This document shows positions 17,246 through 25,370 of a stretch of 64,000 bases of DNA, piece by piece; positions within the stretch are counted from its first letter, which is position 1; each line of letters opens with the position of its first letter. The notes beneath the pieces are model-generated. The model worked only from the letters and a program-made list of their open reading frames with translations. It was not told where the DNA came from and did not search any database. Both the position numbers and the translations under genes were made by a program. Source of the stretch: RGIG9608 sp045612365 (lineage in GTDB: Bacteria > Bacteroidota > Bacteroidia > Bacteroidales > Paludibacteraceae); the NCBI GenBank assembly GCA_045612365.1, contig JAZKYY010000016.1, positions 1 through 64,000 on the forward strand. The letters run 5' to 3'.

Positions 17246-18772
17246 TTAATTTTTCTCCCAGCCGTTAAAAATTTCAGAATCATAAACATTGTTTTCGTCA
17301 GCATCGTGAAGAGGACTCCAAAGTTGAGCAAAAAATGGATTGCGTTTTGCTTCTGCATCCCATTGCCAAGGACGGTTGTTTGCTTCGCTTGAATAAGGGA
17401 ATGGGAAACATTTCGAGCACCAATGGCCACCCAAAAGAATCAAACGAGGACTTGCCTTGAAAGTGTGTCCTTCAGCACATTGCCATTCTAGTTGTGTGTC
17501 CCAATCGCCTTTGGTCATCGTTTGACTTAAACATTTTCCACCACGAAATTCGGCAGCATGTTGCATATCCTCAATTGTAAAATCTTCCATTGCTTTTGTC
17601 TCGTCGTAGCCGTGATTTAGTAATGTAATTTCCTCTGAATTATGACTCAAATCCGTGTGCTTCCAATCAGGAATAGCATTATATTTTTCTAAACTTCCGT
17701 AATAGGCATTTATACGTAGAGTTTTGTTGTTTTTAATCCACCATTGAGTGCCATGTTCTTTGCTGTATGCCATAGCACGCATTGCTAATTTTACAATGTG
17801 TGGAATGAGTTTTGCCACTTTTGTTACACGAGCAAATTTCATAGCAAAAGGTATTTGGTCGCTTTTGCTCATTCGATCAAAATATTCTTTGATAGGAATG
17901 TTGGCACGGAAGTGAAGGTAATTTTCCAAAACATCGCTATCTATGTACCACATTCCATGGAAATTGCGTGTAGTAAACCATTTTGCATCAAAAATCTTTT
18001 CTGGACGTGGGCATCCTATTGCATCGAGTAAAAGTACTTCAAATTCGTAATTAGAAATTCGGTATTCGGCTCCACTACCAATATTGTAGTAGCGATTCCA
18101 AAACTCTTCGGGTACTTCGTCACGACAAACACGTTCGAGCAGACGTCCGCTATCTTCTACTGTTGCCCATTCGAGTACACCGCGAATTGGAACGTGGAAC
18201 ATAATAGGGTCGTAATTTTTCAAAATAGCAGGGTAGAGTATTCCTGATTGGCGCAATGAAACCCAAGTTTTTATGCCAGAATCGGTAATGGTTCTTTCGG
18301 CTAAAGCTTTTGTGATACCATAATGGTCATAGGCCGATACGCAAATAGGATCGCCTGTGCGTCCCCAATGTAGAGGCTCACGTCTATCGCCCATTTGAGC
18401 TACCGAACCGATATACACAACTTTTGGTTGTTTTTCGCCTTGAGCTAAAACGGCATTTTTGATATTCTCGGCAGCACCAAGGTTTGTTCTACGAGTCGAT
18501 TCAGGTTTGTAGTCGGCATTTGGAGAAACCATTCCTCCAACGTGAAGCACGATGTCAGAACCATTTACGCATTTAAGAACGTCTTCGTAAGAACATAAAT
18601 TGCCCCAAACAATTTCAATTTTGTCTTGTAGCGGTGCTAATTTGTTTCTGTTTTTTTTGCTTGGGCGAGCAAGAATTCTCACCGAATAATTTTCTGGATA
18701 TTTTATTAATTCTTGCAATCCGGCCCAACCCATAGTGCCAGTTGCTCCTGTTAAAAATACTGTTTTTTTCAT
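17246..18772 (-). CDS. NAD-dependent epimerase/dehydratase (extended SDR) with C-terminal zinc-ribbon-like domain
   Basis: A 508-residue protein. Residues 1 to about 300 form an extended SDR with the NAD(P) motif TGATGTMGW (8-16) and an active-site segment YDHYGITKALAER (YxxxK). The last 100 residues are unrelated to SDRs. They hold Cys414, Cys432, His436, Cys452 and Cys455 in ECAEGHTF-type and HWCSKCFP contexts (W-x-C-x3-H ... C-x2-C), resembling a probable zinc ribbon of the DUF4379 kind. It may act on a nucleotide-sugar or a steroid-like or aldehyde substrate; the sequence does not tell. It is packed between the aminotransferase gene and the PCMD gene with gaps of 4 and 7 bases. Confidence 0.75.
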   Translation of the reverse strand: MKKTVFLTGATGTMGWAGLQELIKYPENYSVRILARPSKKNRNKLAPLQDKIEIVWGNLCSYEDVLKCVNGSDIVLHVGGMVSPNADYKPESTRRTNLGAAENIKNAVLAQGEKQPKVVYIGSVAQMGDRREPLHWGRTGDPICVSAYDHYGITKALAERTITDSGIKTWVSLRQSGILYPAILKNYDPIMFHVPIRGVLEWATVEDSGRLLERVCRDEVPEEFWNRYYNIGSGAEYRISNYEFEVLLLDAIGCPRPEKIFDAKWFTTRNFHGMWYIDSDVLENYLHFRANIPIKEYFDRMSKSDQIPFAMKFARVTKVAKLIPHIVKLAMRAMAYSKEHGTQWWIKNNKTLRINAYYGSLEKYNAIPDWKHTDLSHNSEEITLLNHGYDETKAMEDFTIEDMQHAAEFRGGKCLSQTMTKGDWDTQLEWQCAEGHTFKASPRLILLGGHWCSKCFPFPYSSEANNRPWQWDAEAKRNPFFAQLWSPLHDADENNVYDSEIFNGWEKN

Positions 18773-18776
18773 AAGT

Positions 18777-19964
18777 TTATAGCAAAGATTTAATGCTTTC
18801 TCCTAGAATTTTTATTCCAGTCTTTATCTCATCAATAGTATTGTTCGAGAAAGAAATTCGAATATAACCGTTTTCTTCTCCAAGTGGATCGAAGGTTGAA
18901 CCAATGACAAAAACAACCCCTTTTTCGATGGCAATTTTTAGTAAATCTTTTTCATTGATTCCTTTCGGTAACTTAATCCAAATGTAAAATCCACCTTTTG
19001 GTTCAACAAAAGATACTTCTTTTGGCATATGTTTTTTTAGTTCCTCTACCATACAATTACGTCTTTGACGATAGATGTTTCGCAAATTGGCAATGTATTT
19101 TTTCATTCGTCCAGAAACCAAAAATTCTTCGGCTAATGTTTGAGAAACGGTTGAAGAACATGCATCAATAGCTTGTTTGCATTTTTCAGCTTTTTCGTAA
19201 ACTTCGGGTGGAACAAGCATCCAACCAAGACGCAAACCAGGACCAAAGATTTTAGAAAAAGAACCAGTGTAAAGAATTTGTTCTTCTCGTTTTGAAATGG
19301 TTTTTAGAGGAGATAGTTCTGATTTGATTTCCTCATCGTAGAAAAGTTCTCCATAAGCATCATCCTCAAAAATAGGAATGTTGTTTTCTTGCATCAATTG
19401 CAAAAGTTCTTGACGTCGTTGTTGACTATAAATAATGCCTGCAGGATTATGAAAATTAGGCATTATGTAAAGGAACTTTGGATTGAGTTTTAGTTTTTCT
19501 TTCAAATCATCGATGCATATACCATTTTCGTCGATATCAACACCTACAATGTTGGCTTCAAATAACTTAAATGCAGATAACGCACCAACAAAAGAGGGAT
19601 TTTCTACCAAAATAGTATCTCCTGGATTTATGAAAATTTTTCCTAAAATATGTAAGGCTTGCAGAGATCCTGTTGTTAGAATTACCTTATTTGTTTCAAC
19701 AGGGAAGCCTTTCTGTTTAAGCCAATTTTTTAGCGCAACGATAAGCGTGTTCATTCCTGATGTTTCGCCATATTGCATTGCGATTTCCAATTTTTTTGTT
19801 GGCAATGTTGCAAAAATCTCTCGCAAATCATTAATAGGGAAAAGATCATTTCCTGGCATTCCTCCTGCAAAAGAAATTATATCGGGACGTACAGCCAAAC
19901 TCATTAAATCACGAATGGCTGATGAACGCATCTTTTTTGCAGAATCGGCAAAATTGAAATCCAT
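18777..19964 (-). CDS. PLP-dependent aminotransferase, 2-aminoadipate/MocR-like class I
   Basis: A 395-residue fold-type I aminotransferase. The sequence contains FAGGMPGNDLFP, typical of the LysN/KAT-II-like group. The PLP lysine is in YTGSFSKIFGPGLRLGW, and MPNFHNPAGIIYS holds the pyridine-ring-contacting segment. There is no N-terminal GntR helix-turn-helix, so it is an enzyme and not a MocR regulator. Substrates of this group are 2-aminoadipate, aromatic or branched amino acids. Linked to the ACT and PaaK genes (gap 3 bases), an aromatic amino acid is possible. Confidence 0.85.
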   Translation of the reverse strand: MDFNFADSAKKMRSSAIRDLMSLAVRPDIISFAGGMPGNDLFPINDLREIFATLPTKKLEIAMQYGETSGMNTLIVALKNWLKQKGFPVETNKVILTTGSLQALHILGKIFINPGDTILVENPSFVGALSAFKLFEANIVGVDIDENGICIDDLKEKLKLNPKFLYIMPNFHNPAGIIYSQQRRQELLQLMQENNIPIFEDDAYGELFYDEEIKSELSPLKTISKREEQILYTGSFSKIFGPGLRLGWMLVPPEVYEKAEKCKQAIDACSSTVSQTLAEEFLVSGRMKKYIANLRNIYRQRRNCMVEELKKHMPKEVSFVEPKGGFYIWIKLPKGINEKDLLKIAIEKGVVFVIGSTFDPLGEENGYIRISFSNNTIDEIKTGIKILGESIKSLL

Positions 19965-19967
19965 TTG

Positions 19968-20393
19968 TTATTCTTTTAAGTTGTTTTCATTAAGCAAGTG
20001 CTGATTCTTTTGCTCCAACACGAGTGCTGTTTTTTCTAAATCGGATGTGCGAATTACTGCAGTTGCTTTGTTCTTGAAAGGGAAAGCATACATGTATTCA
20101 ATTTGAATATCTTCTTCGTTTAGAATGTTAAGAATTTGATGTAGAGAACCATATTCCATTGACATTTCTAATGCTACAACATCGGTCAAAAGTGTTGTAA
20201 AATTAGCTTCTTTGAGCACATTATAGGCTTTAGGAGCATCATTAACAATCATCCGTAAAATTCCAAATTCTGACGAATCGGCAACGCTAAAAGCCGAAAT
20301 GTCAATGCCATTTTCGTTTAGAATTTTAGTAACTTGAGTCAACCGACCTTTTGTGTTTTCTAGAAAAACGCTGATTTGTTTGATAGTTTTCAT
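19968..20393 (-). CDS. Tandem ACT domain protein
   Basis: A 141-residue protein made of two ACT domains: KQISVFLENTKGRLTQVTKILNENGIDI near 4-31 and MEYGSLHQILNILNEEDIQIEYMYAF in the second half. ACT domains bind amino acids. Stand-alone tandem proteins of this type usually lie beside phenylacetate-CoA ligase or indolepyruvate oxidoreductase genes in Bacteroidetes. I chose ATG 20393, 7 bases after the paaK stop, over an in-frame start that would overlap paaK. It probably senses an amino acid for the neighbouring enzymes; this is inference. Confidence 0.85.
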   Translation of the reverse strand: MKTIKQISVFLENTKGRLTQVTKILNENGIDISAFSVADSSEFGILRMIVNDAPKAYNVLKEANFTTLLTDVVALEMSMEYGSLHQILNILNEEDIQIEYMYAFPFKNKATAVIRTSDLEKTALVLEQKNQHLLNENNLKE

Positions 20394-20400
20394 AGCAAGA

Positions 20401-21696
20401 TTATTTTTGTCGTTTGTCAATTACTCGTTTTGATTTTCCTTCGGAGCGTTCAATAGTTTTAGGTTCCACCAATTTAACAACAACGCTTATTCCTAATGTT
20501 TTCTCAATTTGAGCTTTTATTTTTTTATTCAACATTTCCATTTGACGAATTTCGTCAGAGAAAAATTGTTCGTCGACTTCTACTTGTACTTCAAGAATGT
20601 CGAGATTGTTTTTATTGTCAACAATCAACTGATAATGAGGAGAAACTTCGCGCATTTCGCAAAGAACGGATTCTATCTGAGTAGGGAATACGTTTACTCC
20701 TCTAATGATAAGCATATCGTCGGTTCTTCCTTTGCATTTGAACATGCGAGCTGTAGTACGTCCGCACTCACATTTTTCAATTGTAATGCTTGTTAAGTCT
20801 CTTGTTCGGTAGCGTAATAAAGGCAATCCTTCTTTTGTTATTGTGGTGAAAACTAGTTCTCCAACTTCTCCCCATGGCAATGGTTGAAGAGTTACAGGAT
20901 CAATGATTTCTGCAATAAAGTGGTCTTCTGCAATGTGCATTCCGCATTGATGCTCACACTCGCAAGAAACACCAGGTCCCATAATTTCACTTAATCCGTA
21001 AATGTCAAAAGCTTTGATATTTAACTTTTGTTCAATTTGATTTCTCATTTCTTCGGTCCATGGTTCTGCACCAAAAACTCCTCTTTTGAGTTCAAGATCG
21101 CTCAACGCATTTTTTTCTCGAAGTGCTTCTGCTAAATATAAAGCATATGAAGGAGTACAAGCAAGAACTGTACTTTTCAAGTCTTGCATCATTTGAACTT
21201 GTCTGTGAGTGTTTCCTCCTGAGATAGGGATAACAGATGCTCCAAGTTTTTCTATGCCATAATGTATGCCTAAACCTCCTGTGAAAAGTCCATATCCATA
21301 TCCTACTTGAACAATATCTTTTTTGCTGACGCCAATAGATGTAAGAGCTCTGGCAACACATTCGGACCACATGTCTAAATCTTTACGAGTATAGCCAACT
21401 ACTGTTTGTTTTCCTGTAGTTCCGCTAGAAGCGTGTATGCGTACAATTTCTGATTGTGGCACAGCAAATAATCCAAAAGGATAATTGTCGCGCAAATCTT
21501 GTTTATAGGTAAAAGGTAACTTTGGGAGATCTTCAATTCCTTTGATGTCACAGGGAGAAATTCCTGCTTCTTGAAATTTTTTGCGATAAAAAGGTACGTT
21601 GGTGTACAAACGTTCAACCATTTTGCGCAATCGTTCGCTTTGCAAGTTTGCACGTTCATCGCGGCTCATGCATTCAATGTACTCGTTCCAAATCAT
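20401..21696 (-). CDS. paaK: Phenylacetate-CoA ligase
   Basis: A 431-residue adenylate-forming enzyme that activates phenylacetate, or a related arylacetate such as indoleacetate, to its CoA thioester. The AMP-binding P-loop is HASSGTTGKQTVVGYTRKD, the second core motif is IYGLSEIMGPG, and RYRTRDLTSI and RTDDMLIIRGVNVFP fit the C-terminal domain. Cysteines in CECEHQCG may be structural. The gene heads a minus-strand cluster (paaK, ACT, aminotransferase, SDR, PCMD). It has a -7 box 44 bases upstream of the start. No indolepyruvate:ferredoxin oxidoreductase genes are adjacent in this window. Confidence 0.92.
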   Translation of the reverse strand: MIWNEYIECMSRDERANLQSERLRKMVERLYTNVPFYRKKFQEAGISPCDIKGIEDLPKLPFTYKQDLRDNYPFGLFAVPQSEIVRIHASSGTTGKQTVVGYTRKDLDMWSECVARALTSIGVSKKDIVQVGYGYGLFTGGLGIHYGIEKLGASVIPISGGNTHRQVQMMQDLKSTVLACTPSYALYLAEALREKNALSDLELKRGVFGAEPWTEEMRNQIEQKLNIKAFDIYGLSEIMGPGVSCECEHQCGMHIAEDHFIAEIIDPVTLQPLPWGEVGELVFTTITKEGLPLLRYRTRDLTSITIEKCECGRTTARMFKCKGRTDDMLIIRGVNVFPTQIESVLCEMREVSPHYQLIVDNKNNLDILEVQVEVDEQFFSDEIRQMEMLNKKIKAQIEKTLGISVVVKLVEPKTIERSEGKSKRVIDKRQK

Positions 21697-21739
21697 TTTT
21701 TTATGTCTTTTTATTTGAAGTTTTAATATAAAAATTGGG

Positions 21740-21747
21740 CAAATTTA
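21740..21747 (-). promoter_or_regulatory. -7 promoter box of the paaK cluster
   Basis: TAAATTTG on the minus strand predicts a start near 21733 and a leader of about 37 bases. Confidence 0.5.
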
Positions 21748-21819
21748 CAACTTTTGTTGAAAAGTTTGATTGAGTTTTGAAATGAAAAAACAAGAAAAAA
21801 GAGTGTGTAAAAAAGAAAA

Positions 21820-21846
21820 GCGATACATTTTTCAGGAATGTATCGC
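21820..21846 (-). terminator. Terminator of tRNA-fMet
   Basis: GCGATACATT pairs perfectly with AATGTATCGC around a 7-base loop. It is followed on the minus strand by a T-rich run and lies 13 bases downstream of the tRNA 3' end. Confidence 0.8.
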
Positions 21847-21858
21847 AATCAACTTTTG

Positions 21859-21931
21859 TTGCGGGAGAAGGACTCGAACCTCCGACCTCTAGGTTATGAG
21901 CCTAGCAAGCTACCAACTGCTCTATCCCGCG
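21859..21931 (-). tRNA. tRNA-fMet (initiator, anticodon CAT)
   Basis: A 73-nt cloverleaf with the loop CTCATAA. Initiator features are the unpaired C1 and A72 at the end of the acceptor stem and the purine-pyrimidine pair A11-U24 in the D stem. The anticodon stem is CTAGG/CCTAG. Therefore pair 29-41 is A-U, while the classical initiator has three consecutive G-C pairs. CCA is not encoded. A -7 box (21946-21953) and a terminator hairpin frame it as a single-gene unit. Confidence 0.95.
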
Positions 21932-21945
21932 ATGTTTTTCGTTTG

Positions 21946-21953
21946 CAAAGATA
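21946..21953 (-). promoter_or_regulatory. -7 promoter box of tRNA-fMet
   Basis: TATCTTTG on the minus strand predicts a start near 21939, 8 bases before the mature tRNA. Confidence 0.55.
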
Positions 21954-21993
21954 GTGCTTTTTTTAAGATAGGCAAATTTTTTTAGTAGAAAAA

Positions 21994-23073
21994 TTATTTT
22001 TTTCTAAAAAGCTTGTTGTAAGCACTTTGATAACGTTGAGCATTTCTATTGTGTTCCGATAGAGTGGATGCAAAGTTGTGTTCGCCATTCATCGTCTCTT
22101 TTGCACACATATATAGGTAATTGCTTTTGGTATAGTTCAATACGGCATCAATTCCTTCGGGTGATGCAATACGAATTGGACCTGGAGGAAGACCTTTGTG
22201 GCGGTATGTATTGTATGGCGAATCAAATTGTGTGTGTTCGTATAGAATTCGGGTAAGTGTAAAATCTCCAACAGCAAAACGAGCTGTGGGGCATGCTTGA
22301 AGAGGCATTCCTCGCTTGAGGCGATTAAGATAAAGCCCTGCAATTATAGGTTTATCTTTTTTTAGGTTTGTTTCTTCGTCAATTATAGATGCAAGAGTAG
22401 CAACTTGAATGGGTTTTAAGTTGATTTTTTCTGCTTTTTCCAAACGTTGTTTTGTCCAAAATTTTTGGTATTCTCTATACATTCTTTCGAGTAAGTCGGT
22501 TGCGGAGATATCCCAATAAATTTCATAGGTATTAGGAATAAAGAATGCTATGACTTCTTCTTTTGAAACATTATACTTTAGAAGAATTTCTTTATCGTTT
22601 AGAACATTATTCATTGTTGCCGAATCAACCATAAGTTGTTCTGCAATGCGTTTGCAAAGTTGTTCTTTTGTACGTATGTTGTTGAACGTGAATTTTATAG
22701 GAGTTTGAATTTTTCGAGAAAGATTAAAAATCAAATCTTTATTTGACATCCCATCAAGTACTTCAAAACGTCCCGTTTTTAGGTACTTATGATAGCTCCT
22801 CATTTTTGCCCAACGCTTAAAGGAATTGACGTTTTTAACTATCTTTTGCTGAGTTAATTGAGAAACAATATCGTTGAATGTTGTTTCTTTAGTAATGTAT
22901 ATGTATGCTTTTTCGTTTCTTTTTACACTGAAGTTGGGTAAAAAATAGGTATAGAATTGGTAGGTAAAGAATGCAATAAAAAGAAATACAATTACTGAAA
23001 AAGAGATAATCAGTTTGCGTCTTATTGAGGATTTTGTTTTTTGATTTTTTTGTTTTGTTGCTCTTTTTTTCAT
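21994..23073 (-). CDS. mltG: Endolytic transglycosylase MltG (YceG family)
   Basis: A roughly 359-residue inner-membrane enzyme that cuts nascent peptidoglycan glycan strands. A basic cytoplasmic start is followed by one membrane helix (LIISFSVIVFLFIAFFTYQFY). A LysM-like subdomain precedes the YceG domain with the catalytic Glu in ASIIDEETN and the signature SPYNTYRHKGLPPGPI. I prefer ATG 23073 (MKKRATKQK), because the predicted transcript start (about 23089) lies downstream of the other candidate ATG at 23094. The alternative adds seven residues. Confidence 0.92.
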   Translation of the reverse strand: MKKRATKQKNQKTKSSIRRKLIISFSVIVFLFIAFFTYQFYTYFLPNFSVKRNEKAYIYITKETTFNDIVSQLTQQKIVKNVNSFKRWAKMRSYHKYLKTGRFEVLDGMSNKDLIFNLSRKIQTPIKFTFNNIRTKEQLCKRIAEQLMVDSATMNNVLNDKEILLKYNVSKEEVIAFFIPNTYEIYWDISATDLLERMYREYQKFWTKQRLEKAEKINLKPIQVATLASIIDEETNLKKDKPIIAGLYLNRLKRGMPLQACPTARFAVGDFTLTRILYEHTQFDSPYNTYRHKGLPPGPIRIASPEGIDAVLNYTKSNYLYMCAKETMNGEHNFASTLSEHNRNAQRYQSAYNKLFRKK

Positions 23074-23095
23074 TTCTTGCCTTTTATTTGACATG

Positions 23096-23103
23096 CAAAA
23101 ATA
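23096..23103 (-). promoter_or_regulatory. -7 promoter box of mltG
   Basis: TATTTTTG on the minus strand. The predicted start near 23089 supports translation from ATG 23073. Confidence 0.45.
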
Positions 23104-23124
23104 AAATTAATTTCTGCCTTTTTG

Positions 23125-23155
23125 TTTGAGTTTTGAAAAAACTTGTTTACTTTTG
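23125..23155 (+). promoter_or_regulatory. Promoter of tRNA-Ser
   Basis: TTTG at 23125-23128 and TACTTTTG at 23148-23155 are separated by 19 bases, close to the full Bacteroidetes consensus. The predicted start is near 23162, 19 bases before the tRNA. Confidence 0.65.
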
Positions 23156-23180
23156 CAACGCTTTTCTTGAAAAGCGGTTA

Positions 23181-23267
23181 GGAAGTGTGGGTGAGTGGCT
23201 GAAACCACCAGTTTGCTAAACTGACGTACGGGTTTCCGTACCGGGGGTTCGAATCCCCCCGCTTCCG
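23181..23267 (+). tRNA. tRNA-Ser (anticodon GCT)
   Basis: An 87-nt type II tRNA with a long variable arm (GTACGGGTTTCCGTAC). The acceptor stem is GGAAGTG/CGCTTCC with discriminator G, the loop is TTGCTAA, and the T arm is CGGGGGTTCGAATCCCCC. CCA is not encoded. Its last 11 bases are the left end of an 89-bp sequence repeated at 25550, where they become part of a 5S rRNA gene. Confidence 0.95.
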
Positions 23268-23345
23268 CAACACCGATAAACACTGCGTTTTTCGCAAAAA
23301 TGCAGAAAAAATCGAAACGGAAACGTAACAATTTTTTTTACACGA
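23257..23345 (+). repeat. 89-bp direct repeat, copy 1 (tRNA-Ser 3' end and downstream)
   Basis: Identical to 25550-25638 at all 89 positions (offset 2293). It begins inside the tRNA-Ser acceptor arm and extends 78 bases past the tRNA. It contains a hairpin with CTGC-G-TTTTT and AAAAA-T-GCAG arms at 23283-23305 and a T8 run that together could serve as the tRNA terminator. In the other copy the same bases are the 5' end and upstream flank of a 5S rRNA gene. Confidence 0.9.
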
Positions 23346-23647
23346 AGAGGAATGCAACTCTCAGTGTAAAAAAAAAGTAAAAAAAAAATGTCCAAAATTT
23401 TTCAGTATTATCCTGCCGTCCTAAAGATAAAGAGATCTCTGCTCTAAAGTATCGAATTATTTAACTTCAAGAGAAGTTGATGGAGAAGTAATTTTTTGCT
23501 ACTATAAAACAAAAAAAAGGCTATGGAATTAATAAATTCCTTTCTCCCTTCGTCCGAAACCTTTATTTTATGTTTAGAAGTTGATTTGATATTCTTATTC
23601 CAAGGATAATATCCCAAAAAAACGAAAAGAATATTTTTTAGTGAAAA
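23346..23647. other. Intergenic stretch without a supported gene
   Basis: AT-rich sequence between the first repeat copy and the lipoprotein terminator. A 71-codon minus-strand frame (23444-23659) has no recognisable domain or export signal, and its start overlaps the terminator palindrome, so I do not call it. No RNA motif was recognised. Confidence 0.5.
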
Positions 23648-23675
23648 TATAAAAGGCATTTAAATGCCTTTTATA
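23648..23675. terminator. Perfect 28-bp palindrome, probable terminator of the lipoprotein gene
   Basis: TATAAAAGGCATTT is followed directly by its exact reverse complement. It lies 50 bases downstream of the lipoprotein stop codon and could act in either direction. Confidence 0.65.
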
Positions 23676-23725
23676 ATAATTATCAGAAATTGATTCTTCA
23701 CCAATTATGGTGGATAATAAATAAT

Positions 23726-24670
23726 TTATTCAAATATACTTTCAAATGCATTGATAAGAGCCTGATTACAAAAATCAAAGCATAAAGCATCATATTCTTT
23801 CATACTTTCACCTTTTTTATCTTGAATATACTCTTCTTTATCTACATATGAAGGATTAATAAGTTTAGCAACTTCTTTTCGAGTTTCTTCAGTATCTTCA
23901 TTCCAGAAGTTTATAATTGCTTCAGGAATGTTCAAATCGTCTAAACTATAATTCTTACCATCAATACGAACATCCGTAATTTCAATTTCTAAATCATATT
24001 GTTGCAGAAATTTTTCCACAGTCATACCATCAAACTTTTCTTTCTCCAAATAGTCAATTTCCCAAAGCCCTTCTTTAGATTTCGCAATAGGAGACCTCCA
24101 AATACATTTGTTTATTTTTCTCCACTTTCCACCATCTATTTTATAAGAATAACTATAAGTAAATTTCATTTGTTCTATAGTTCCTTGTAACGGTGTAATC
24201 TTAAATATAATATAAGCATCTTCTACACCTCCTATATAACTATAATACGATATATCAAAGCCAGACAACTCAACATTGGCATATTTAGAAAGAGAATTTT
24301 GTTTTTTATATTCTAACCAATATTCACTTTTCTCATCAACTTTAGCTAAATCTTTGGCAAGTGTATTATCCCATTCTTTTCCCCATTCATCTTCAATGGA
24401 ATTCCAATATTCTTCATCATTTCTATGATAATAGTATTTTGCCATACGACGATATGTAATTTCGTTGTATTGTGCTTTTTGAACTTCAGATAAAGCAGAC
24501 ATTTCAACAAGAATACGAATACTCTCATAAACTTCCTTAAATTCAGGATCAGCTTTAACAATTGCAGACAATTCATCTGTTGTCAATTCCGTAAAAATCG
24601 ACTTATTAGGAATTGGATTACATGCTACCAACAAAGATATGGTAAACAAGGATAAAAGTATTTTTTTCAT
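23726..24670 (-). CDS. Putative lipoprotein of unknown function
   Basis: A 314-residue protein with a lipoprotein signal MKKILLSLFTISLLVACNP (lipobox L-V-A-C17). The remainder is charged and rich in Glu, Lys and Tyr, with a helical first half (ELTTDELSAIVKADPEFKEVYESI) and a probable beta-rich middle (SGFDISYYSYIGGVEDAYIIFKI). I recognise no family. It lies inside the 2.3-kb segment bounded by the 89-bp direct repeats, together with an HTH gene. The isolated position, AT-rich composition and lack of operon partners suggest accessory DNA. Confidence 0.75.
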   Translation of the reverse strand: MKKILLSLFTISLLVACNPIPNKSIFTELTTDELSAIVKADPEFKEVYESIRILVEMSALSEVQKAQYNEITYRRMAKYYYHRNDEEYWNSIEDEWGKEWDNTLAKDLAKVDEKSEYWLEYKKQNSLSKYANVELSGFDISYYSYIGGVEDAYIIFKITPLQGTIEQMKFTYSYSYKIDGGKWRKINKCIWRSPIAKSKEGLWEIDYLEKEKFDGMTVEKFLQQYDLEIEITDVRIDGKNYSLDDLNIPEAIINFWNEDTEETRKEVAKLINPSYVDKEEYIQDKKGESMKEYDALCFDFCNQALINAFESIFE

Positions 24671-24876
24671 ATATTTAAAAATTTAAGTTAATATTTTCAA
24701 TTCTATTTCTTCAAAAGAAACAAAATATCATTAATACACTTTAACCAAAAAAAGAATAATGTATTAAGTTACTTTTTAGGCTTCCTTCACATTCACAAAG
24801 ATAGAGAACGGCAAATAATCTATCTACAAAAAGTACTATCCAAATCAGATACAAATCTGTATCTATTTTGGATAAT

Positions 24877-25101
24877 TTAAGAATAATTTTCTTGAAAGAA
24901 ATCGGCAAAAAAGTTGTAGTTCATTACGCACGAAATACGCAAAAGTAAAGAAACGTCGATGGTTGATTTTTGAAAGATTTTGTACATGTGATTCCGTGTG
25001 CAAGGAATTTGCCGAGCAAGCCACGTCACGCTGCGTCCTTGTTCGTGCAGTTTGCTACGAATAAGCTGACCGATATGTAAATTTTCTTTAGGCGTTAACA
25101 T
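24877..25101 (-). CDS. Small XRE-like helix-turn-helix protein
   Basis: A 74-residue protein, LHIGQLIRSKLHEQGRSVTWLARQIPCTRNHMYKIFQ and onwards. The pattern (QGRSVTWLARQIPCTRNHMYKIF as the two DNA-binding helices, then DVSLLLRISCVMNYNFFADF) matches short XRE-type regulators widespread in Bacteroidetes. I chose ATG 25101. The longer frame to 25140 would start with TTG and add 13 unsupported residues. The gene sits between the lipoprotein and 5S genes. A promoter box at 25371-25378 would give a leader of about 260 bases containing a large fold. Confidence 0.7.
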   Translation of the reverse strand: MLTPKENLHIGQLIRSKLHEQGRSVTWLARQIPCTRNHMYKIFQKSTIDVSLLLRISCVMNYNFFADFFQENYS

Positions 25102-25151
25102 AAAAAAAGCGTGAACCAATTTCGTTTGTTTGCTTATCAACTTGGTAGGCT

Positions 25152-25246
25152 CTGGTAAACCCTTGCACTAATAAGCACGAAACAGTTCTCGCCTAAAAAG
25201 ACGGAACTCATCGCTAACTTATTCTCGTGCAGTTAAAATTTACCAG
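25152..25246 (-). promoter_or_regulatory. Structured leader of the HTH gene (nested inverted repeats)
   Basis: CTGGTAAA 25152-25159 pairs with TTTACCAG 25239-25246. Inside it TGCAC 25164-25168 pairs with GTGCA 25227-25231, and ATAAG 25171-25175 with CTTAT 25218-25222. CACGA 25176-25180 could alternatively pair with TCGTG 25225-25229, so two folds compete. It could be a cis-regulatory RNA or an operator for the HTH protein. I know no matching riboswitch class. Confidence 0.4.
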
Positions 25247-25370
25247 ATTTCACCAAGAGAGAATAAGAGCATAAAGCTCAAATTATATTATTTAAAGTTA
25301 TTTCGTTTTTTACTTGTCAATCATTAATTATAGTGTTATCAAATAAAAGCTTTGAATAATTTTATTCACG

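Noticed and set aside
17239..17430. N-terminal extension of the PCMD-type protein
   Set aside because: It overlaps the end of the SDR gene and lacks a signal peptide, while ATG 17238 begins with one.
23107..23331. 74-codon minus-strand frame over tRNA-Ser
   Set aside because: It runs antisense through a complete tRNA gene and has no independent support.
23444..23659. 71-codon minus-strand frame between the repeat and the lipoprotein gene
   Set aside because: No recognisable domain; its start overlaps the 28-bp terminator palindrome, and there is no promoter box or ribosome binding site.
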